Shown one piece after another: positions 36,465 to 43,699 of a stretch of 45,117 bases of DNA. The DNA comes from an uncultured Clostridia bacterium (GTDB lineage: Bacteria > Bacillota > Clostridia > Oscillospirales > QAKW01). The notes beneath the pieces were generated by a model. It saw nothing but the letters and a program-made list of their open reading frames with translations, was not told where the DNA came from and did no database searches. The stretch's first letter is position 1. Each line of letters starts with the position of its first letter. The stretch spans positions 1 to 45,117 of the forward strand of contig CANQVN010000003.1 in the NCBI GenBank assembly GCA_947627315.1. The letters are read 5' to 3'. A program made the translations under genes and the position numbers.

Positions 36465-37167
36465 TTATATCACTCCCGATTAGCTTAAATGTTACGACCT
36501 CCGCTATTGATTTTGCTATGTCCTGCTGAAATTCAGCGCTTTTAAGCTTTTTAAGGTCGTCCTCGTTTGTCAAAAACCCGCACTCGGCGAGTATGCTGTT
36601 GTTGCTGATATTTTTAAAAAGATACACATTTGACGGAATAGGCTTTACCGTCTTTTTGTTGTCGGGCTGGTATTTCAAGTTGATAATTCTCTGTACTTCC
36701 TCTGCTATTTCCTTTGAAATATCGCTGCCCGATTTATAAAATACCTGCGAGCCGTGAACGTCGGGCGTCGTGTATGTGTTCATATGTATGCTGACAACAA
36801 ACGCATCGCTGTTTTTCCGCGCGATAGCAACCCTGTTTTTGGTGTCGGACACCTTTTTGGCATGAATTGTGCCGCCGTCGGTGCAGATGCTGTTTTCATC
36901 GGTTCTTGTCATTATGCACTCAAAGCCGGCAGCGGTCAGCATATCGTTTAAAAGCCTTGCGATTGCAAGGTTAATATCCGACTCGATAGTGCCGTCCGCG
37001 GCTACAGCGCCACCGTCCGGCAGTCCGTGTCCCGCGTCGATAATTATTTTATGCGTGGATGCGTTAAATGCAGGTCGATATATATTTTTCAATCCGAAAA
37101 AAACGGTGAAAATAACAACTGCGGCGGAAAGTATTGACGCTGTAAAAAGCGCGGCGTGTGTTTTCAT
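36454..37167 (-). CDS. cwlD: CwlD-type N-acetylmuramoyl-L-alanine amidase
   Basis: A 237-residue amidase_3 enzyme with one N-terminal transmembrane helix. Zinc ligands and catalytic glutamates are in IIDAGHGLPDGGA, IESDIN, SIHMN and LAECGFLTNEDD. CwlD makes muramic delta-lactam in the spore cortex, needed for germination. The length and the single membrane anchor match CwlD. ATG at 37167 is preferred because GGTGAT lies 6-7 bases upstream; the earlier ATG at 37182 has none. It overlaps radA by 11 bases. Confidence 0.9.
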   Translation of the reverse strand: MKTHAALFTASILSAAVVIFTVFFGLKNIYRPAFNASTHKIIIDAGHGLPDGGAVAADGTIESDINLAIARLLNDMLTAAGFECIMTRTDENSICTDGGTIHAKKVSDTKNRVAIARKNSDAFVVSIHMNTYTTPDVHGSQVFYKSGSDISKEIAEEVQRIINLKYQPDNKKTVKPIPSNVYLFKNISNNSILAECGFLTNEDDLKKLKSAEFQQDIAKSIAEVVTFKLIGSDINGN

Positions 37168-37209
37168 TAAGCTATCACCCAATAAAACAATATTCGCCTT
37201 GCTTTACAA

Positions 37210-37755
37210 TTATTTCGATCTTGGTCTTATTTTGAGTAAGCAGTAAAGCTTTTCGCTCATCATAAAGTTTTTATATCCCGCAATATACCCCAGCATCGGC
37301 ACGATAACGACCCACACCATAGAAGTTAAAAATACCTCCGGCGTGTGATTGGGGAAAATGTTGCAGAGCGGCCAGTTGTAATACATTGAAATCATACGGG
37401 TAAAAAGCTTAATAAGGTTCGCGCTCGCCACAGCGCCGGACGAATAGAAAACAAGATATAATATTATAAGAACGTACAGCGGAACGGCCGATATAATTCC
37501 CGCAAGCGCGCCGCGCCAAACAAAAGCGCGGCTTTTCGGCGCGTTTCTCCTGTCAGGGTCGTGAAAGCCTCTTGTAAACGCCGCCCTGTACTCGATATAC
37601 AGAAAAAAAGGAAACGTTATCGCAAGGAAAATAATCTGTGAGGCAATTGAATCTCCCGCGACCATATAAACAAAAATAATACACATAAACCCGCCTATCG
37701 ACGCCAAAAACTGGTTTCCGAGCAGTGATAAACTCAGCTTAAAAACATTTTTCAT
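37210..37755 (-). CDS. Integral membrane protein of unknown function
   Basis: A 181-residue protein with about five hydrophobic helices and a basic loop (FTRGFHDPDRRNAPKSR) after the second. I do not recognise a family. GGAGG lies about 12 bases before the ATG at 37755, inside hslO's end, and the gene starts 1 base after the hslO stop. It lies in the hslO-cwlD operon, so a sporulation or envelope role is possible but not shown. Confidence 0.72.
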   Translation of the reverse strand: MKNVFKLSLSLLGNQFLASIGGFMCIIFVYMVAGDSIASQIIFLAITFPFFLYIEYRAAFTRGFHDPDRRNAPKSRAFVWRGALAGIISAVPLYVLIILYLVFYSSGAVASANLIKLFTRMISMYYNWPLCNIFPNHTPEVFLTSMVWVVIVPMLGYIAGYKNFMMSEKLYCLLKIRPRSK

Positions 37756-37756
37756 A

Positions 37757-38635
37757 TCAATCTGTTGCCTCCTTGAGCAGCTTTTCAAGCTCATCCTTAT
37801 CAAATAGATAGCTTTTTTTGCAAAACTGGCAATTAAGCTCAGCCTTCCCGTCCTCAACGATGATCGCTTCAAGCTCCTTTTTCCCGAGCGAAATCAGCGC
37901 GCGTTCCATGCGTGTCTTACTGCAATTACAACAATACTGAGGTATATGCTCCATAAGCACCGTATAGTCAAAGCCGAGCAAAAGCTCGCGCGCCATCTGC
38001 TCCGCGCTGAGTCCGCGCGACAGCATATCTGTCACGCTTTCAAGGGTGTATACATTTGCTTCAAGCTTTGATATTACCTGCTCGTCCGCATTCGGCAAAA
38101 GCTGAATGAAATATCCGCCGGCATTTTTAACGGTGTAGTCAACATCGACCAGAACGCCGAGCGCGACGACAGACGGCGTTTGCTGTGATACGCTGAAATA
38201 ATATGCTATATCCTCCGCAATCTCGCCTGTTTGAAGCTCTATCCGACTGACGTACGGCTTGTTATGTCCCAGACTTCGCACCACCGTCAAGTGACCGTTT
38301 CCGACAGCGCCGCCTACGTCTAACTTATTGTCGGCTCTGAGCGGCAGGTCGGCATGCGGATTTTCAATATATCCTCTCACCCTGCCCTGCATATCCGCCA
38401 CAGCGACAATGCCGCCGACGGCGCCGTCCCCGTTTATCTGCAAGGAAAGCGACTCGTCCTTCGTTTTAAGATCAAGTCCCATTATTGCCGCGGCGGTAAT
38501 CGTGCGTCCGAATGCGGCGGCAGCCGTCGGCGCGGCGCCGTGAATTTTCACCGCATATCTTACAAGAGAGCCGGTATCCGCGACAAAGGCGCGAAACGCC
38601 CCGCTTTTTTCCGTTATCCGTAAAATTTTATCCAT
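37757..38635 (-). CDS. hslO: Hsp33 redox-regulated chaperone
   Basis: A 292-residue chaperone that is activated by oxidation. The C-terminal zinc site has CNC (in CCNCSKTRMERALISLG) and CQFC (in LNCQFCKKSY). The N-terminal fold includes HGAAPTAAAAFGRTITAAAIMG. The ATG at 38635 has AAAGGAG 6 bases upstream, and the longer in-frame start lies in promoter sequence. It starts the operon that continues to the GME-fold gene. Confidence 0.94.
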   Translation of the reverse strand: MDKILRITEKSGAFRAFVADTGSLVRYAVKIHGAAPTAAAAFGRTITAAAIMGLDLKTKDESLSLQINGDGAVGGIVAVADMQGRVRGYIENPHADLPLRADNKLDVGGAVGNGHLTVVRSLGHNKPYVSRIELQTGEIAEDIAYYFSVSQQTPSVVALGVLVDVDYTVKNAGGYFIQLLPNADEQVISKLEANVYTLESVTDMLSRGLSAEQMARELLLGFDYTVLMEHIPQYCCNCSKTRMERALISLGKKELEAIIVEDGKAELNCQFCKKSYLFDKDELEKLLKEATD

Positions 38636-38654
38636 TATTTTCTCCTTTGTATCT

Positions 38655-38683
38655 ATTATACCTTTTTTCGCCTGTAAAAGCAA
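38655..38683 (-). promoter_or_regulatory. Promoter of the hslO operon
   Basis: On the minus strand TTGCTT (38683-38678) and TATAAT (38660-38655) with a 17-bp spacer; the -35 box is weak. Confidence 0.6.
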
Positions 38684-38720
38684 TAGAAAATAAGACGCAT
38701 AACGGACGCGGTTTTGCCGT

Positions 38721-38762
38721 AAAAAAACAAAAGTCCCGCGGCATATACAGCCCGAGACTTTG
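38721..38762 (-). terminator. Terminator of spoVAE
   Basis: On the minus strand AAAGTC...GACTTT with inner CGGGC/GCCGCGG pairing, followed by TGTTTTTTT. Confidence 0.7.
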
Positions 38763-38771
38763 AACGTCATT

Positions 38772-39125
38772 TTACTTCATTTTTGGATTTGAAATAAGCG
38801 AGAATATATATCCGAAAAAAACAGCCGCGGCAACTCCGCCCGCCGTGGCGCGAAGCCCGCCTGTGAAAATGCCAATCCAGCCGTATTCGTTTATCGCCTG
38901 CTCAACGCCCTTTGCAAGCGAATAACCAAACCCGGTTATCGGCACGGTAGCTCCCGCCTCGGCAAATTTAACAAGCGGCTCGTACACTCCGACCGCTGTC
39001 AGCACGACGCCCATTGTCACAAACAAAACGACAATTTTGGCGGGCGTCAGCTTTGTTTTGTCAATCAGTATCTGTGCTATAACGCAAATGGCGCCGCCTA
39101 TAAGAAAAGCATAAATATATTCCAT
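38772..39125 (-). CDS. spoVAE: Stage V sporulation protein AE
   Basis: A 117-residue membrane protein of the SpoVA channel, which carries dipicolinic acid into the forespore and out on germination. It has four hydrophobic segments and the motif PITGFGYSLAKGVEQAI shared with SpoVAC. It begins 2 bases after the spoVAD stop and closes the operon. Confidence 0.94.
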   Translation of the reverse strand: MEYIYAFLIGGAICVIAQILIDKTKLTPAKIVVLFVTMGVVLTAVGVYEPLVKFAEAGATVPITGFGYSLAKGVEQAINEYGWIGIFTGGLRATAGGVAAAVFFGYIFSLISNPKMK

Positions 39126-39127
39126 TG

Positions 39128-40138
39128 TTATTCCCCCGTGAAGTTAATCAAATGTGCTATTGAAGGTATGCTCTCACCCTGAAACGATGCCGTCGGACTC
39201 ATCAGCGCGCCCGTTGCCATAAAGAGAACGTTTTTAAGCTCACCTGACACTATTTTCGGAAGGATATGCCCTGTCAGCACCGCTCCGCCGCAGCCGCAGC
39301 CGGAGCCGCCCGCGTGAACGTCCTGCTTTTCAATATCAAATAACATAAGCCCGCAGTCGTTATAGTTATTACCGAGGACTACTCCCCTCTCCGCCGCCAT
39401 ATCTACAAGTATCGACGAGCCGACAGAGCCGAGATCCCCTGATAAAATCAGGTCAAAATCGTTCGGGCTGCTGCCCGTATCCTCAAAGAAACGACAAAGT
39501 GTGTCGGCGGCGGCAGGAGCCATTGCCGCGCCCATATTGTTCGGGTCATAAACCTGATAGTCGATAACGCTTCCGAGCGTAAATCTGTTCAGTCGAACGC
39601 CGCTGCCGCCAAGTCTGTATACGATTGCCGCCCCTGCGGTCGCCGTGCGCTGCGCGCCGGGAGTGCGCTGACCACCGTATTCAAGCGGCTGGCGAAACTG
39701 ACGCTCCGCCGTGCAAAAATGAGACGAAGTAACGCCTGCGGCGTAATTTGCAAATCCGCACTCAATCGCCATACCTGAGATTATTGACGACAGCGCCATT
39801 GTCGAACACGCACCGAAAAGTCCGATATAAGGCACGCCGCTGTCTCTGACGCTGTAGCTTGAGCTGAGGCACTGGTTCAAAAGGTCGCCCGACGATATAA
39901 CGTCAAGCGCCGACATCTCAAGTCCGCCTTTGTCAAGCGCACTCTTAAGAGCTGTTTTCTGGAGCTTAACCTCGGCTTTTTCATACGTTTTTTCGCCGAA
40001 ATACTCGTCGTTTACCACCATATCAAAGCAGTCGCCGAGCGGTCCTTCGCCCTCAAATTTCCCCACGATATTGCCAAAGCTCGCAACACGGATGTCCTTT
40101 TCAAAGGTCAATGTCTGTTTTGCCTTTTTTTCTGCCAT
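39128..40138 (-). CDS. spoVAD: Stage V sporulation protein AD
   Basis: A 336-residue thiolase-fold protein that binds dipicolinic acid on the spore inner membrane. Conserved blocks are GPLGDCFD, SGDLLNQC, GVPYIGLFGACSTMALSSI, TSSHFCTAERQFRQPLEYGGQR and GDLGSVGSSIL. GAGGTGA lies before the ATG. It follows the broken spoVAC gene by 9 bases and is otherwise complete. Confidence 0.96.
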   Translation of the reverse strand: MAEKKAKQTLTFEKDIRVASFGNIVGKFEGEGPLGDCFDMVVNDEYFGEKTYEKAEVKLQKTALKSALDKGGLEMSALDVISSGDLLNQCLSSSYSVRDSGVPYIGLFGACSTMALSSIISGMAIECGFANYAAGVTSSHFCTAERQFRQPLEYGGQRTPGAQRTATAGAAIVYRLGGSGVRLNRFTLGSVIDYQVYDPNNMGAAMAPAAADTLCRFFEDTGSSPNDFDLILSGDLGSVGSSILVDMAAERGVVLGNNYNDCGLMLFDIEKQDVHAGGSGCGCGGAVLTGHILPKIVSGELKNVLFMATGALMSPTASFQGESIPSIAHLINFTGE

Positions 40139-40147
40139 ATTTTCACC

Positions 40148-40270
40148 TCAAAATACCATATTGCAAACCCAGTAAATCAAGCCGTAAATCATCGAGGCGA
40201 CAACGCCGTAAACGATAACAGGTCCCGCCACCGTAAACATTTTTGCGCCGACGCCCATGACATAGCCTTC
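40148..40270 (-). pseudogene. spoVAC: 3' fragment of spoVAC, interrupted by mobile element
   Basis: Reading minus strand from about 40270 to the TGA at 40148, the translation is EGYVMGVGAKMFTVAGPVIV then YGVVASMIYGLIYWVCNMVF. It matches the last 40 residues of SpoVAC (Bacillus has EGLVLGVATNMFKLAGNVIV in the same place). Upstream, sequence similarity stops at GCAGAAGGC and element sequence begins. The preceding element bases stay open in this frame back to a TAG near 40338. An internal ATG (in EGYVMGVG, with GAAGG 7 bases upstream) could still start a 36-residue piece. The 5' part of the gene is expected past the other end of the element, outside the window. Confidence 0.88.
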
Positions 40271-40287
40271 TGCTTGTGTCAAGTAGT

Positions 40288-40342
40288 GACCAATAAAAAT
40301 TTTTTCTTTATTTTCTGCGGAGTCGCAAATCGTCTATTGGTC
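40288..40342. repeat. 8-bp inverted repeat at the element end
   Basis: GACCAATA (40288-40295) and TATTGGTC (40335-40342) flank 39 bases that include AT-rich sequence. The repeat lies 18-70 bases inside the element from the junction and may be a recombinase-binding arm of the attachment site. A second hairpin CACACG/CGTGTG (40352-40374) with TTTT on the minus strand may be the terminator of the last recombinase gene. Confidence 0.5.
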
Positions 40343-40389
40343 TTTCCAAAACACACGCACAATATACCCGTGTGATATAATAAAACCAA

Positions 40390-42006
40390 CTATGATACGT
40401 TCGATGTCGGTTGTGCCGGAATGGTAACTTCGGAGAGTACATCTTTGCACTTCCATTCAATCTCTATTCGGTCACCCGGATATACGCGAATGCTTTCTAC
40501 CAGTTTTCCGATGACGGCCGGATCATAGCTTGTCAGCTGCTCTATTTGGGAGTGACTTTCCTGAATCGGATGCAGCTGATTTTTTTGTGTCTGAAGTTGC
40601 GTTAGAGCATCCTCACACTGAAGCAGCTGATCGGAAAGAAGGTTGACCTTAGCCTCGTTATCCTTCTGCGCCTTGAGAAACTGCTCCTTTGTGAGCTTCT
40701 CTGTGCGATACTCCTCGTACAGTTCATATTTACGGTTTTTCAACTGTGCGATTTGGCTGCGCAATTTTTTTATTTGTCGTTCGGTGGCCGGAGCTTCTTC
40801 CTGCCGCTTTGCAAGCGCAACCGTTTGCCGCTCCAAAAGCAGCGCCGAATAGTGCTGCACCGCACACAGAACATTTTCTTTCAACTTCTCCATATCTTCG
40901 TGAATGCCGGCACAATCGGAATGTGGGTCGCTGCGTGCTTTCATGCAAAACAAATGCGTAATATTGCCCTGTGACTTTTGCAGCTTCCGACCGCAAAATC
41001 CGCAGATAAACAGATTGTTTTTCCGGTCTCCCGATGTGTTTTTGTTGATTGTCTTGATGCGGCTTTGCATGGAGAGGTGCGCCGCCTCGAATGTTTCATC
41101 CGAGACGATTGCCTCGTGCGTCCCCGGAACGACAATCCATTCTTCTTTGGGGATCGGCTTCATTTTATTTGTACGAATTCCGGCAGACTCGACTTTACCG
41201 GATATCATTTTCCCCGTATACCGTTCGTCATTGAGGATTCTTCTAACGGTTGCCGGGATCCAAAGAGGTTCGTCGTTCATTCGCCGTCCGTTATATGTGT
41301 TGCCCAGTTGCTTCTTTCTTACGACCGGCGGAGGGATTCTTTCTTCATTTAGTCGCACTGCGATTTGTGCCGTTGTCAATCCGTTAATACACAGGGCGAA
41401 GATCTCCTCAACGACCGGACGTACTTCTTCATCAACAATCAAATGCCGTTTGTTTTCGGGATCGACCAGATATCCGTAAAACCCGCCGGAGCCACAGTAA
41501 TCGCCACGTCGATTTCTTGTTTTGATTGCGCTTCGCACCTTAATCGACAGGTCTTTGCTGTATAAGCCGTTGATTAGATTTCGGAGAGCAAGTTCCAGTC
41601 CTCCGGTCGTACCGATATAATTGCTGCTGTCGAAGCCCTCGTTGACGGATATGAACCTTGTGCCGAACAACGGCAATATCAGCTCCAGGTAAGCGCCTAC
41701 TTCCAAGTATTCGCGCCCGAATCGGGAAAGATCCTTGACCATAATGCAGTCGATTTGTCTTTCCTTCACCAGGACCATCATGTCTTGAAAACGCGGCCGA
41801 TTGAAATTGGTTCCGCTGTATCCGTCATCGCAGAATTCAACGGTATCATACGCTTTCAAAAGATCCTCGTGAGACTGATAATAATCTATAAGAAGCTTCC
41901 GTTGATTGCCGACGCTGTTGCTTTCCGTTTTTGAATCCGAGGTCTTTAGGTCTCCATCCTCCACGGAGAGTCGAATATAGAAAGCGAGTCTTTTCTTAGA
42001 CGGCAT
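40390..42006 (-). CDS. Large serine recombinase (third of three, nearest junction)
   Basis: A 538-residue large serine recombinase. The resolvase catalytic domain has the nucleophile Ser in FYIRLSVED (residue 14), followed by DDGYSGTNFNRP and VKDLSRFGREY. A recombinase domain (about residues 170-300), a zinc-ribbon (CGFCGRKL...CMKA...SDC) and a coiled coil (RQIKKLRSQIAQLKNRKYELYEEYR) follow. AAGGAGG lies 7-8 bases upstream of the ATG. The gene overlaps the previous one by 11 bases. Confidence 0.94.
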   Translation of the reverse strand: MPSKKRLAFYIRLSVEDGDLKTSDSKTESNSVGNQRKLLIDYYQSHEDLLKAYDTVEFCDDGYSGTNFNRPRFQDMMVLVKERQIDCIMVKDLSRFGREYLEVGAYLELILPLFGTRFISVNEGFDSSNYIGTTGGLELALRNLINGLYSKDLSIKVRSAIKTRNRRGDYCGSGGFYGYLVDPENKRHLIVDEEVRPVVEEIFALCINGLTTAQIAVRLNEERIPPPVVRKKQLGNTYNGRRMNDEPLWIPATVRRILNDERYTGKMISGKVESAGIRTNKMKPIPKEEWIVVPGTHEAIVSDETFEAAHLSMQSRIKTINKNTSGDRKNNLFICGFCGRKLQKSQGNITHLFCMKARSDPHSDCAGIHEDMEKLKENVLCAVQHYSALLLERQTVALAKRQEEAPATERQIKKLRSQIAQLKNRKYELYEEYRTEKLTKEQFLKAQKDNEAKVNLLSDQLLQCEDALTQLQTQKNQLHPIQESHSQIEQLTSYDPAVIGKLVESIRVYPGDRIEIEWKCKDVLSEVTIPAQPTSNVS

Positions 42007-43699
42007 ATTTCTGTACCTCCTTTTGGCGGAGGGCTGCCAAATGGATCACCTCATCAATTTCATCTTTGAAGTTGAAATCCACTTCCACATGACCGTCATT
42101 GTAAAGTGTCAGCTTGTCAATGAAGGCTGCGACCATCTCTTCATCGAGCATTTCCGCATCCTTGTACCGCTCAATCAAGGATGCCCAGTGACTTTTTTTA
42201 GCGTATTCGGGACTATACTGCTCGGCCTTGTCTTCAAGCTCTTTCAAAAAGATTTTCAGCTCGTCCGCCTTGCTTGCCTGCACCTGACTCATCTCAAAAT
42301 AATCCGTTCGACTGATTACTCCGTTTGTCATGTCTTCGTACAGGTTGGATTTACGCTCCACACAATACGCAATGTCACGCTTCACAGAGCGAATCTGATC
42401 GCAGAGAATCCGATACTTGGTTTTGCTGGATTCTCTTTTATTCAGCTCTGTAATCACAGCTTGAGAATCGGCAAACAATTTCATCTGTGTTTTTATCAAC
42501 CGCAATGCAACGCTTTCTACATCCGCCTGTTTCACAGCTTTTTTGGAGCAGTAAGAGGAATTATAATTTTCGTGCAAAGCGCAGTAGTACCACCAGTTTT
42601 TCTCTCCATGATGACCGTTTTTATGGCGGAGAAACATTGCCTGTCCGCATTCGCCGCAGCGCAAATGGCCTTTGAATATACTTGCCTTTTTGCTTTTGCA
42701 ATTCGGCTTAGAAACCATGCCGTGTTCCTGCTTCGTCTGTTCAAAATAGGCCTGCGCTTTTTCAAATAGATCTTCCGTCACAATCGGTTCATGCGTCCCC
42801 TTTGTAACCGTCCATTCTTCTTTCGGTAGAGGAGAACATCCTTTTTTACCGGTTGCAAAGTAATCGGAACGGAATTTTCCGCTCACCATCCATCCGAGAT
42901 AGATCTGATTATCCAAAATCCGGCGAACGGTTTGCATATACCATTTGGAATTCTTAAAATGGTCGGTAGTCGCCACGCCTCGGTCATATAGGATTCGCCC
43001 GGGAGATGGCACGCCCCTCGCATTCAGCGTTGTTGCGATGGAATGCAATGTGCAGCCATCGGCCAGCATTTCAAACATTTCTTTTACGATTGGCGCCGTC
43101 TCTTCATCAACAATGAGATGGTGTTTGTCAAGAGGGTCCAGAAGGTATCCGTAAGGTGCGCGGCTTCCGGAAAATTTACCCTGCTGCTGGATAGAACGCA
43201 TCGTAGAGCATATTTTTCGGGAAATATCCTTGGCATACATCTCGTTCGCCATATTTTGAAGCTGAACTGCGATATCCGCCTGCTGATATTTAGAATCAAA
43301 CTGATTTGTAACAGCAATAAAGCGCACACCGAAGAATGGGAACACCATCTCGATGTATTCGCCCGATTCAATGAAGTTTCGCCCCAATCTTGAGAGGTCT
43401 TTTACGATTACGCAGTTGACCTTTTTATCCCGTATATCATTCATCATCCGGGCAAAATCCGGGCGATCAAAATCAGTTCCGGTCATATCGTCATCGCAAT
43501 AGATATCGAATACTTCCATATCTGCTTGTTCCGAAGCAAAATCTTTCAAGAGCTGTATCTGCGTTCCAATAGAATCGGATGCGATCTTCTGTTCGTTTTC
43601 AACAGAGAGTCTGGCATACAAGGCGGCTGAATAAACGATTTGCTTCTCGGTGGAGGCAGAGTTCGCTATTGCGCCATTTTTTCGGCTCTTTCGGGCCAT
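41996..43699 (-). CDS. Large serine recombinase (second of three)
   Basis: A 567-residue large serine recombinase. The catalytic Ser is in LYARLSVEN (about residue 32), with DDDMTGTDFDRPDF and VKDLSRLGRNF. The zinc ribbon is CGECGQAMFLRHKNG...YYCALHENYNSSYCSKK, followed by a coiled coil. GGAGGTGG lies 4-7 bases before the ATG. It overlaps the first gene by 34 bases and the third by 11, so the three are expected to be made from one mRNA. Confidence 0.94.
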   Translation of the reverse strand: MARKSRKNGAIANSASTEKQIVYSAALYARLSVENEQKIASDSIGTQIQLLKDFASEQADMEVFDIYCDDDMTGTDFDRPDFARMMNDIRDKKVNCVIVKDLSRLGRNFIESGEYIEMVFPFFGVRFIAVTNQFDSKYQQADIAVQLQNMANEMYAKDISRKICSTMRSIQQQGKFSGSRAPYGYLLDPLDKHHLIVDEETAPIVKEMFEMLADGCTLHSIATTLNARGVPSPGRILYDRGVATTDHFKNSKWYMQTVRRILDNQIYLGWMVSGKFRSDYFATGKKGCSPLPKEEWTVTKGTHEPIVTEDLFEKAQAYFEQTKQEHGMVSKPNCKSKKASIFKGHLRCGECGQAMFLRHKNGHHGEKNWWYYCALHENYNSSYCSKKAVKQADVESVALRLIKTQMKLFADSQAVITELNKRESSKTKYRILCDQIRSVKRDIAYCVERKSNLYEDMTNGVISRTDYFEMSQVQASKADELKIFLKELEDKAEQYSPEYAKKSHWASLIERYKDAEMLDEEMVAAFIDKLTLYNDGHVEVDFNFKDEIDEVIHLAALRQKEVQKYAV

